A stretch of 64,000 nt of DNA. It comes from JAHDBG01 sp963922315 (GTDB lineage: Bacteria > Pseudomonadota > Gammaproteobacteria > Chromatiales > Chromatiaceae). Shown one piece after another: positions 17,515 to 25,084 of this stretch. The stretch spans positions 1-64,000 of the forward strand of contig CAWUID010000002.1 in assembly GCA_963922315.1 (NCBI GenBank), read 5' to 3'. The first letter of the stretch is position 1. Each line of letters opens with the position of its first letter. Under the pieces are notes generated by a model. It ran no database searches, had not been told where the DNA came from, and saw only the letters and a program-made list of their open reading frames with translations. Position numbers and translations under genes: made by a program.

Positions 17515-18440
17515 AGAAAAAAATTGATATAGAGTCAGTCAGAAGTTACCTGAAAAATTTACAGCAAATCATCTGCAAAGAACTTGAGCAGGAAGACAAA
17601 AAAAAGTTTATAGAAGATAACTGGGAAAGAACCGAAGGTGGTGGTGGATGTTCCTGTGTTCTGGAGAAGGGAGAGGTTTTTGAAAAAGCAGGTGTTAATT
17701 TTTCTCATATCCATGGTGAGGAACTTCCTGCTTCAGCTACCACAGCACGACCAGAATTAACTGGATGTTCATTTCAAGCCATGGGTATTTCAATTGTTGT
17801 GCATCCCAGAAATCCTCATGCACCTACTTCACATGCAAATTTACGCTTCTTTATTGCAGAGAAGCCAGATACAGAATCTGTATGGTGGTTTGGTGGCGGC
17901 TTTGATCTTACACCTTATTATGGCTATGATGAAGATGCTATTCATTGGCACAGGACAGCCAAATTCGCCTGTGACCCTTTTGGTGAAGATGTCTATACAC
18001 GTTACAAAGCCTGGTGTGATCGCTATTTTTATATAAAACACAGAAATGAAGCACGTGGTATCGGTGGACTCTTTTTTGATGACCTGAATACACCAGACTT
18101 TACGCAATCATTTGCCTTAGTAAAAAGCGTGGGGGACCATTATCTTCCAGCTTATTTACCTATCATCAAAAAACGAAAAAATATTCCGTATGGCACAAAA
18201 GAACGCGAGTTCCAGCTATACCGACGAGGTAGATATGTCGAATTTAACCTGGTTTATGACCGGGGAACACTGTTTGGCTTGCAGAGTCAGGGAAGAACAG
18301 AGTCTATTCTTATGTCATTACCTCCGGTAGTACACTGGAATTATAATCATAAATCAGAAAAGAATAGCGAAGAAAAGAAACTATATGATTACTACCTTAA
18401 GCCGAAAAATTGGCTATCTGATCAAACCACATTTATCTGA
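17511..18440 (+). CDS. hemF: Oxygen-dependent coproporphyrinogen-III oxidase
   Basis: A 309-aa protein with WERTEGGGGCSCVLEKG, FSHIHGEELPASAT, NPHAPTSHANLRFF, WWFGGGFDLTPYYG and RRGRYVEFNLVYDRGT, all signature segments of HemF. It uses O2 to decarboxylate two propionates of coproporphyrinogen III. Length is typical (about 300). Its presence indicates an aerobic or microaerobic lifestyle. It starts within the ACP-like gene and precedes dnaA by a short gap. Confidence 0.97.
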   Translation: MKKKIDIESVRSYLKNLQQIICKELEQEDKKKFIEDNWERTEGGGGCSCVLEKGEVFEKAGVNFSHIHGEELPASATTARPELTGCSFQAMGISIVVHPRNPHAPTSHANLRFFIAEKPDTESVWWFGGGFDLTPYYGYDEDAIHWHRTAKFACDPFGEDVYTRYKAWCDRYFYIKHRNEARGIGGLFFDDLNTPDFTQSFALVKSVGDHYLPAYLPIIKKRKNIPYGTKEREFQLYRRGRYVEFNLVYDRGTLFGLQSQGRTESILMSLPPVVHWNYNHKSEKNSEEKKLYDYYLKPKNWLSDQTTFI

Positions 18441-18456
18441 ATAAAGGTAAAAAGTT

Positions 18457-19746
18457 ATCGAAATCTGGCATCACATACAGAAAAAGCTGAAGAAAGATCT
18501 GACTCAGCAAGAATATAGTACCTGGATACAACCGTTACAGTGTGTGCAAACTGAGGAAAAGTTGCAGCTTTTTTCTCCGAATTCGTTCGTTATGAAATGG
18601 GTGAAAGAACACTATGAAGAAAAAATTAATGGTTATCTTAAACGAATTCAGTCCGATACAATTCTAGACATAAGAGTTGGTAACACAGAAAAAAGAGAAG
18701 ATTTACAAGAAAAAGAAAATTACAAATCAAATGTTAATGAATCATTTACTTTCGAAAACTTTGTTGAAGGAAAATCAAATCAATTAGCACGTGCTGCTGG
18801 TATACAGGTAGGTGAGAATCCAGGAACAATTTATAATCCAATGTTCATATATGGTGGCGTCGGGTTAGGAAAAACTCATTTGATGCAGGCAGTAGGCAAT
18901 ATTATCCAGAAAAAGAATCCGAATGCTAAAGTGCTTTACATGCATTCAGAACGTTTTGTCGCGAATATGGTCAGGGCGTTGCAACACGGACTCATGGAAG
19001 AATTTAAAAAATCTGTACGCGAAGTAAATGCATTACTGATTGATGACATACAGTTTTTTGCTGGAAAAGAACGCAGCCAGGAAGAATTTTTTCATACGTT
19101 CAATACATTATTTGAGTCCCATCAGCAGATTATATTAACCAGTGATTGCTTTCCTAAAGAGGTGAAAGGTTTAGAAGATCGCCTTAAATCGCGATTTGGT
19201 TGGGGCCTGACTGTTGCTATAGAGCCACCTGACTTAGAGACCAGAATGGCTATTCTGATGAGTAAAGCAACACAGTTATGTAAAACTGAGTTGCCTGATG
19301 AAGTTGCTCTTTTCGTCGCAAAAAATGTTCGTTCCAATGTCAGAGAACTTGAGGGTGCTTTACGTCGAATCAGTGCTAATGCTCAATTCACCGGACAACC
19401 AATAACAATTAGTTTTGCTAAAGAAGCACTACGAGATATGTTAGATGCTAATGCAAGATTAGTTACGTTAGAGAACATCCAGAAAACTGTTGCAGAGTAC
19501 TTTAAAACCCGGACATCAGATTTAATATCAAATAAACGTAGCAGAGCTATTGCACGACCCAGGCAAATTGCCATGTCACTCTCCAAAGAATTAACCAATC
19601 ATAGTTTGCCTGAGATTGGTGAATCATTTGGTGGAAGAGACCATACAACTGTTTTGTATGGAATACGAAAAATAAAAGAACTTCAAGGTATAGATCAAAG
19701 GGTCACTGAGGACTATAACAACCTGTTGAGAATTCTGAGTAATTAA
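18457..19746 (+). CDS. dnaA: Chromosomal replication initiator DnaA (no canonical start codon at its natural N-terminus)
   Basis: Domains III and IV are complete: GGVGLGKTHLMQAV (Walker A), LLIDDIQFFAG (Walker B), sensor regions and GGRDHTTVLYGIRKI (DnaA-box-binding signature). The frame is open from 18451, directly after a stop at 18448-18450, and the upstream codons encode classical domain I (EIWHHIQKK ... TWIQPLQ, cf. the W...WIxPL pattern). No ATG, GTG or TTG occurs in this stretch; the first is GTG 18544, which would remove most of domain I. AAAGGT at 18443-18448 is correctly spaced for ATC at 18457, giving (M)EIWHH. I infer initiation at ATC 18457 or GTT 18454, or a point mutation or sequencing error. 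About 429 aa. Confidence 0.93.
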   Translation: MEIWHHIQKKLKKDLTQQEYSTWIQPLQCVQTEEKLQLFSPNSFVMKWVKEHYEEKINGYLKRIQSDTILDIRVGNTEKREDLQEKENYKSNVNESFTFENFVEGKSNQLARAAGIQVGENPGTIYNPMFIYGGVGLGKTHLMQAVGNIIQKKNPNAKVLYMHSERFVANMVRALQHGLMEEFKKSVREVNALLIDDIQFFAGKERSQEEFFHTFNTLFESHQQIILTSDCFPKEVKGLEDRLKSRFGWGLTVAIEPPDLETRMAILMSKATQLCKTELPDEVALFVAKNVRSNVRELEGALRRISANAQFTGQPITISFAKEALRDMLDANARLVTLENIQKTVAEYFKTRTSDLISNKRSRAIARPRQIAMSLSKELTNHSLPEIGESFGGRDHTTVLYGIRKIKELQGIDQRVTEDYNNLLRILSN

Positions 19747-19975
19747 TGTGAGTAATCTGTGGATAATATTGAAAAGCCATATTGTCCACAATTTATCCAC
19801 AGTTTTCTATAGAATTCATACTCAGATTATTAACACACCTTTTTCAAGATAAGTTACTGATTTCTTTGAGAAAAAAGCAAAAAACCTCTATTACTCACAG
19901 GCTTAATAGTAATATATTAGTTAAATTAAATACGTTATTAGAGGTGCCTGTCTAAATCGGATACTCCAAAAACGG
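19747..19975. other. Candidate chromosomal origin oriC
   Basis: Directly after dnaA there are two perfect DnaA boxes, TGTGGATAA (19758-19766) and TTATCCACA (19793-19801), in opposite orientations, with a one-mismatch box TTGTCCACA (19782-19790) between them. The following 150 bp are strongly AT-rich, with runs such as GATTATTAAC and TTAATAGTAATATATTAG, suitable for an unwinding element. Cluster of boxes, position next to dnaA and AT-richness support an origin. The boxes could also be limited to dnaA autoregulation, although they are downstream of the gene. Confidence 0.7.
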
Positions 19976-19988
19976 TACATTTGACTGA

Positions 19989-20120
19989 AATCAAATTTTA
20001 AATCGTGGGCGAGGTATGAAACCTTGCCCACGACCAAAGGGGCGAGAGCTACGCCTCTCCCCCTTTGGAAACCCCCATGGTTTTGTCCCCGCCGCAAGCG
20101 GCGGGGAATTCTCAGATTAA
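19989..20120 (+). repeat. Structured dispersed repeat, copy 1
   Basis: One of three copies (others at 21977-22100 and 45525-45657). It starts AATCAAATTTTAAATC and ends near CTCAGATTAA. Three hairpins can form: P1 GTGGGCGAGGT / AACCTTGCCCAC around ATGA (20004-20031), P2 CCAAAGGGG ... CCCCTTTGG (20034-20068) and P3 CCCCGCCG CAAG CGGCGGGG (20087-20106), with the linker GGAAACCCCCATGGTTTTGT between P2 and P3 highly conserved. Non-coding. It sits immediately after the candidate oriC. Confidence 0.85.
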
Positions 20121-20320
20121 AAGCTAAGTACCTAATCTGACGACAGTATTCAAGAGTTTAAACAACGTAGTACTGCAGACGATGCGCGCCATACGCCATT
20201 TTAATAACTTCCACAAAATCCTTGTACCGTCGTTGGGCTCATTCACCCACGGCTGAAGCCGTAGTATTCTATCTGCGGTCATAAAGATTGATACCCGTAA
20301 CATAATGTAACTACATCAAA
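20121..20320. other. Non-coding spacer with possible transposase fossil and IS200/IS605-like hairpin
   Basis: No intact gene. Read on the minus strand, about 20126-20255 encodes a short open stretch containing STTLFKLLNTVVRLGT before a stop, and a neighbouring frame reads DFVEVIKMAYGAHRLQ; together they look like the decayed C-terminal end of a transposase, low confidence. At about 20249-20265 CCCACGGCTGAAGCCGT forms a small hairpin like those at IS200/IS605 ends. The hemE promoter presumably lies in the last 60 bp. Confidence 0.3.
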
Positions 20321-21391
20321 ATGTCTGAATTGAAAAACAGCACTTTTCTGCGTGCTTTATTAAGGCAATCTGTCGATAAAACCCCGGTCTGGATGATGCG
20401 TCAGGCTGGTCGTTATCTTCCTGAATATCGTGCTACTCGCGAGAAAGCTGGTAGTTTTCTGAACTTGTGTAAAAATCCTGAGCTAGCTTGCGAAGTTACT
20501 TTACAACCATTAGCCCGTTTTCCATTAGATGCTGCCATCATATTTTCTGATATTCTGACTATTCCCGATGCTATGGGATTAGGGTTATATTTCAGGGAAG
20601 GAGAAGGGCCAAAATTCGAGTATCCGATTCGAGATCGGAGGTCTATTCAATCTCTGGGCACTCCTGATCCACAGCAAGAATTAGGCTATGTTCTGGATGC
20701 AATACAATTAACCCGCCACGAGTTAGATGGAAAAGTACCATTGATTGGTTTTTCAGGTAGTCCCTGGACACTGGCAACTTATATGATAGAAGGTTCTGCT
20801 ACTAAAACCTTTTCCCGGAGCAAAGGTTTATTGTTTGAAGATCCAAAGTCATTACATCACTTATTAGATATTTTATCCGAGTCTGTTATTTTATATTTGA
20901 ATGCTCAGATCAAAGCCGGTGCTCAGGCTGTTATGATATTCGATACATGGGGGGGAGTACTAACACAAAAAGATTATGATATTTTTTCATTAAGTTATAT
21001 GCAAAAAATTATTGATAAATTAGATACAAAGACATCGGAAGGCCAGATACCTGTTATTTTGTTTACCAAAGGTGGTGGGCAGTGGCTGGAAGCTATGGCG
21101 GGAACTGGTTGTGATGCACTAGGACTAGACTGGACGGTGAACATTAATGATGCCAGGAGAAGGGTTGGACATCAGGTTGCATTACAAGGTAACCTGGATC
21201 CTTGTACATTGTATGCATCACCAGATGTGATAGAACGATCAGTAAGGGAAATCCTTACTGCATATGGTTCTGGTAATGGCCATATTTTTAATCTGGGTCA
21301 TGGTATCCATCCTGATATTCCACCAGAACATGTCAAGGCTATGATAGATGCCGTACACGAATATAGTCGTATCTATCATACTGTAAAGTAA
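20321..21391 (+). CDS. hemE: Uroporphyrinogen decarboxylase
   Basis: A 356-aa protein with the signature PVWMMRQAGRYLPEYRATRE near the N-terminus, FSDILTIPDAMGLGL, GFSGSPWTLATYMIEG and NLGHGIHPDIPPEHV. Conserved Arg and Asp residues of the active site are in these segments. It converts uroporphyrinogen III to coproporphyrinogen III, the substrate of HemF encoded 3 kb upstream. Separated from dnaA by the oriC region and repeat copy 1. Standard length. Confidence 0.97.
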   Translation: MSELKNSTFLRALLRQSVDKTPVWMMRQAGRYLPEYRATREKAGSFLNLCKNPELACEVTLQPLARFPLDAAIIFSDILTIPDAMGLGLYFREGEGPKFEYPIRDRRSIQSLGTPDPQQELGYVLDAIQLTRHELDGKVPLIGFSGSPWTLATYMIEGSATKTFSRSKGLLFEDPKSLHHLLDILSESVILYLNAQIKAGAQAVMIFDTWGGVLTQKDYDIFSLSYMQKIIDKLDTKTSEGQIPVILFTKGGGQWLEAMAGTGCDALGLDWTVNINDARRRVGHQVALQGNLDPCTLYASPDVIERSVREILTAYGSGNGHIFNLGHGIHPDIPPEHVKAMIDAVHEYSRIYHTVK

Positions 21392-21405
21392 ATACTGTTC
21401 TGACT

Positions 21406-21978
21406 TTGTTGAAAAAAAATACTTTACGTATCACTGGTGGCAGTTATCTTAGTAGACGCTTGTGCTTCATCCCAGAAAATGAGTTACGTCCAACAACTGA
21501 TCGTATTCGTGAAACCGTATTCAGTTGGTTACAGTCTGAAATTCGTGAATACAAAATTTTAGATTTGTTTGCAGGTAGTGGTGTACTTGGGTTTGAAGCT
21601 TTATCTCGCAATGCATCTCAAGTCGTTTTTGTTGAGCGAAATAAAAACTCAATAACTCAGTTAAAGAATAATCTGAAAAACCTGAAAATTTCTGAAAAAC
21701 AGGCTCAGGTGTTCCATACAGATAGTTTTGATTATCTAAAAAGAAGTCAAGATAGTTTTGATCTTATTTTTCTTGATCCACCTTTTTCTGGTAATTTGAT
21801 TTGTGATTTTTTCAATCAAATCAATAATTTTAGTTGTCTGAACCATTTAAAATGGATCTATCTGGAACAAACAGTTAAAAAAAATTGGCCAGTTTTACCT
21901 GAGCCCTGGTATTGGTATCGTCAGAAAGTTGCAGGTCAGGTGAAATTTTCTTTGTTATGCAAACGTACAGATGTTTAA
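21406..21978 (+). CDS. rsmD: 16S rRNA (guanine966-N2)-methyltransferase
   Basis: A 190-aa protein beginning at one of two consecutive TTG codons (21406 or 21409). SAM-binding motif DLFAGSGVLGFEAL and catalytic LIFLDPPF identify RsmD; RPTTDRIRETVFSWL is the conserved N-terminal segment. The stop codon overlaps the first bases of structured repeat copy 2, which lies between this gene and coaD, an otherwise usual rsmD-coaD pair. Confidence 0.94.
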   Translation: MLKKNTLRITGGSYLSRRLCFIPENELRPTTDRIRETVFSWLQSEIREYKILDLFAGSGVLGFEALSRNASQVVFVERNKNSITQLKNNLKNLKISEKQAQVFHTDSFDYLKRSQDSFDLIFLDPPFSGNLICDFFNQINNFSCLNHLKWIYLEQTVKKNWPVLPEPWYWYRQKVAGQVKFSLLCKRTDV

Positions 21979-22100
21979 ATCAAATTTAAATCGCAAGCGA
22001 GGTATGAAACCTCGCCTGCGACCAAAGGGGCGAGAGCTACGCCTCTCCCCCTTTGGAAACCCCCATGGTTTTGTCCCCGCCGCAAGCGGCGGGGTATTTC
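21977..22100 (+). repeat. Structured dispersed repeat, copy 2
   Basis: Same element as at 19989, same strand. P1 here is CGCAAGCGAGGT / AACCTCGCCTGCG, P2 (22022-22056) and P3 (CCCCGCCGCAAGCGGCGGGG) are identical to copy 1. Relative to copy 1 most differences fall in P1 and partly preserve pairing. It starts on the rsmD stop codon and ends about 14 nt before the coaD ATG, so it is transcribed if rsmD and coaD share an mRNA. Confidence 0.85.
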
Positions 22101-22113
22101 AAGAATAAATTGT

Positions 22114-22605
22114 ATGCAGACTATTGCTGTCTATCCGGGTACTTTTGATCCAATAACTCATGGTCATACTGATCTGGCAGTGAGAGCCAGTCGCTTGTTT
22201 GACAAAGTGATCATTGCAGTGACCGAAAATACCAGAAAAAAAGCTATATTCAGTTTAGAAAAAAGACTGTACCTGGCATCCACTGTATTCAATAAAAATA
22301 CAAATATTGAGGTGTTACCTTTCTCTGGTCTATTGGTTAATTTTTGCCAGAAGAAAAAAGCTCAGGTTGTTTTACGTGGGCTGCGTGCTGTTTCAGATTT
22401 TGAATATGAGTTTCAGTTGGCTAATATGAACAGGCACCTGGCTCCAGGTATTGAGACGATGTTTTTGACACCCTCTCAGGATTACACTTTTATTTCATCG
22501 ACTTTAGTACGCGAGGTCTCTGAACTAGATGGTGATGTGTCAGCTTTAGTGCATCCTGAAGTTCAAAATGCATTGAAGAGCCATTTTAAGCATATTGACG
22601 GTTGA
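22114..22605 (+). CDS. coaD: Phosphopantetheine adenylyltransferase
   Basis: A 163-aa nucleotidyltransferase with the N-terminal VYPGTFDPITHGHTDLAVRA (T/HxGH motif), VVLRGLRAVSDFEYEFQLANMN and the C-terminal YTFISSTLVREV. It makes dephospho-CoA in coenzyme A biosynthesis. Full length. Preceded by structured repeat copy 2, with only a weak purine-rich stretch as SD. Confidence 0.96.
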   Translation: MQTIAVYPGTFDPITHGHTDLAVRASRLFDKVIIAVTENTRKKAIFSLEKRLYLASTVFNKNTNIEVLPFSGLLVNFCQKKKAQVVLRGLRAVSDFEYEFQLANMNRHLAPGIETMFLTPSQDYTFISSTLVREVSELDGDVSALVHPEVQNALKSHFKHIDG

Positions 22606-22611
22606 TTTCTT

Positions 22612-22860
22612 ATGTCTCTGATGATAACAGATGAATGTATAAATTGTGATGTATGTGAGCCTGAGTGTCCGAATGATGCGATATATCAGGGCGAACAAAT
22701 TTATGAAATTAACCCTGACTTATGTACTGAATGTGTCGGACATTATGAAACGTCACAGTGTGTAGAAGTATGTCCGGTCGATTGTATCCCTTTGGATCCG
22801 AATCGTCCTGAAACTCAGGAAGAACTGATGGTTAAATACCAAAAAATTACAGGTAAATGA
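22612..22860 (+). CDS. YfhL-family 2[4Fe-4S] ferredoxin
   Basis: An 82-aa protein with two clusters of cysteines: CINCDVCEPECPNDA (residues about 8-22) and CTECVGHYETSQCVEVCPVDC, where the second motif has the eight-residue insertion typical of YfhL/Alvin-type ferredoxins. Such proteins carry two low-potential [4Fe-4S] clusters. The order coaD-ferredoxin is common in gammaproteobacteria. The ATG is 6 bp after the coaD stop. Confidence 0.95.
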   Translation: MSLMITDECINCDVCEPECPNDAIYQGEQIYEINPDLCTECVGHYETSQCVEVCPVDCIPLDPNRPETQEELMVKYQKITGK

Positions 22861-22866
22861 ATTTTA

Positions 22867-24585
22867 ATGACGCGATCTGAAAAGTGTTATTGGTGGTTCT
22901 TTATCGGGCTGGTTTTTTTTAGCCTGACCACTTCGGCTGATGATCGTCCATCTGCTCAAGCAGTTGTGACAGCACATCCGCTGGCTACGGAAGCTGGTGT
23001 GCAGATTCTGCAACAGGGTGGTAATGCGTTTGATGCTGCGGTAACTATCAGTGCTGTGCTGGCTGTTGTTGAACCTTATGGTTCTGGCATCGGTGGTGGT
23101 GGATTCTGGTTACTGCACAGGGCGAAGGATCAGCATCAGGTCATGCTGGATGGACGTGAGAAAGCTCCTCTGCAGGCCCATCCGCAGATGTATCTGGATG
23201 AAAAAGGCAATCCTGTTTCTGGCTTGAGTATCGATGGTCCATTAGCAGCTGGTATTCCTGGCACACCAGCTGCTTTAGTTCATCTCGCGAAAAAATATGG
23301 TCGATTGCCGCTACCTGCTACGCTGTCTCCTGCAATTATGCTGGCTGAGACAGGATTTACAGTCGATGCTCATTATCAGAGGATGGCGCAATTCCGACTA
23401 AATACAATTCGTCAATCACCAGCTGCGAGAAAGCAGTTTTTGTTGCAGGGTGAAGTACCACCTGAGGGTTATCGTATCCGGCAACCGGATTTAGCAATGA
23501 CATTGCGCAGGCTTGCAGATGAAGGTAAGGCAGGCTTTTATCAGGGGGATGTTGCAAAAAAATTAGTGCAGGGTGTGCGTGAAGCGGGTGGGATATGGAC
23601 TCTGGCTGATTTAGCTGATTATCACATTGTGGAACGTCAGCCCATTATCGGAAATTATCAGGGATATCGGATTGTGAGTGCATCACCACCTTCATCTGGT
23701 GGTATTGCTCTGGTGCAGATGTTGCAGATGTTAGATCAGTTACCAGCAAACATTAAACAGGCTTATGGTGAGATTTCGACTGAACTGAATGCATCGCAAA
23801 TTCATATATTAAGTGAAATCATGCGTCGTGCTTACCGGGATCGGGCACGTTATCTGGGTGATACTGACTTTGTCGATGTGCCATTACCACAATTGTTAAA
23901 TCCCGTTTACAATCAAGAGTTAGCTGCTGATATTCAGCTTGATCAGGCAACGATAAGTCAGGCACTGAAAAATGATTCTGAGAAAAAAGGTAGAGATACA
24001 ACTCATTTCTCTGTGTTAGATGCTGAAGGTAATCGTGTTGCAGCTACGTTGAGTATTAACTACCCCTTTGGGTCCGGATTTGTACCTCCGGGAACGGGTG
24101 TACTACTGAATGACGAGATGGACGATTTTTCTATCCGACCAGATATTCCGAATGCTTATGGCCTGGTGGGTAGTCAGGCAAATGCGATTGCCCCGGGTAA
24201 GCGAATGTTATCCAGTATGACACCAACTTTTATTGAACATAAAGATCGTGTCGCTATTCTGGGTACTCCAGGTGGTTCACGCATTATCAGTATGGTTTTT
24301 CTGGGTGCACTTCAGTCAATGTCAGATGCCCCAGTTCAGGATTGGGTGGGTTTGCCAAGGTTTCATCATCAATATCTACCAGATTTGATCCAGTTTGAGC
24401 CCGATTCTTTCAGCGCAGAATTGCAGGCAGCTCTCACTCAGAAAGGACATCGTTTGCAACCTGTTTCTTATCGCTATGGCAACATGCAGGCGATTTTATG
24501 GGACAAAGAGACGAATCGTGTCAGTGCAGCTTCTGATCCGCGTCGATCCGGGTCTTACCAGGTTGTGTCATCCGGTGTCAGATAG
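22867..24585 (+). CDS. ggt: Gamma-glutamyltransferase (periplasmic)
   Basis: A 572-aa precursor with an N-terminal signal sequence (WWFFIGLVFFSLTTSADD). Conserved ILQQGGNAFDAAV and YGSGIGGGGFWLL lie in the large subunit. The autoproteolysis site is D-TTHFSVLDAEGN, making Thr378 the likely nucleophile and N-terminus of the small subunit, followed by MLSSMTPTF and GTPGGSRII. It cleaves gamma-glutamyl bonds of glutathione. Its last 31 bp overlap the convergent pncC gene. Confidence 0.95.
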   Translation: MTRSEKCYWWFFIGLVFFSLTTSADDRPSAQAVVTAHPLATEAGVQILQQGGNAFDAAVTISAVLAVVEPYGSGIGGGGFWLLHRAKDQHQVMLDGREKAPLQAHPQMYLDEKGNPVSGLSIDGPLAAGIPGTPAALVHLAKKYGRLPLPATLSPAIMLAETGFTVDAHYQRMAQFRLNTIRQSPAARKQFLLQGEVPPEGYRIRQPDLAMTLRRLADEGKAGFYQGDVAKKLVQGVREAGGIWTLADLADYHIVERQPIIGNYQGYRIVSASPPSSGGIALVQMLQMLDQLPANIKQAYGEISTELNASQIHILSEIMRRAYRDRARYLGDTDFVDVPLPQLLNPVYNQELAADIQLDQATISQALKNDSEKKGRDTTHFSVLDAEGNRVAATLSINYPFGSGFVPPGTGVLLNDEMDDFSIRPDIPNAYGLVGSQANAIAPGKRMLSSMTPTFIEHKDRVAILGTPGGSRIISMVFLGALQSMSDAPVQDWVGLPRFHHQYLPDLIQFEPDSFSAELQAALTQKGHRLQPVSYRYGNMQAILWDKETNRVSAASDPRRSGSYQVVSSGVR

Positions 24586-25076
24586 CGGACTGTTAAACCC
24601 TCCAGTGATGCTTTGACTGTTGCCTGGCGAATCTGATCCCGATTACCAGTGAAGTGTTTTACACAGCTCTGAATGCCGGAAGGTCCGGCCCAGGCAAGCC
24701 AAACGGTACCAACTGGTTTCTCTCTGCTACCTCCATCGGGTCCTGCGATACCAGTCACTGCCAGTGCGAAATCAGCTGAACTATGTTGAATAGCACCAGC
24801 TGCCATTCCTTCAGCGACTTGTTGGCTAACAGCACCATACTGAGCTAACAGCGACATGGGTACTCTTAACATCTGATGCTTTGCTGCGTTACTGTAAGTA
24901 ACAAACCCACGATCGAACCAGCTACTGGAGCCTGGCTGATCTGTAATCAGTTTTGCAATCCAGCCACCTGTGCAGGATTCAGCACAAGCGAGCATAGCCT
25001 GACGGTTATGTAGAGCTTGTCTGATCTGATTCAGCACGGATGTTAATTCAGTAGAAAGCGACAAATCAGTATTCAT
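24555..25076 (-). CDS. pncC: Nicotinamide-nucleotide amidase (CinA C-terminal domain)
   Basis: A 173-aa stand-alone CinA_C domain protein: MLACAESCTGGWIAKLITD with the catalytic Ser/Cys region, YSNAAKHQML, GAVSQQVAEGMAAGA and AVTGIAGPDGG. It deamidates NMN to NaMN in pyridine nucleotide salvage. The N-terminal MoaB-like CinA domain is absent, as in E. coli PncC. It converges on and overlaps ggt by 31 bp and is divergent from the phosphofructokinase with almost no spacer, so its promoter must lie in that gene. Confidence 0.93.
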   Translation of the reverse strand: MNTDLSLSTELTSVLNQIRQALHNRQAMLACAESCTGGWIAKLITDQPGSSSWFDRGFVTYSNAAKHQMLRVPMSLLAQYGAVSQQVAEGMAAGAIQHSSADFALAVTGIAGPDGGSREKPVGTVWLAWAGPSGIQSCVKHFTGNRDQIRQATVKASLEGLTVRYLTPDDTTW

Positions 25077-25084
25077 ATTTTATT

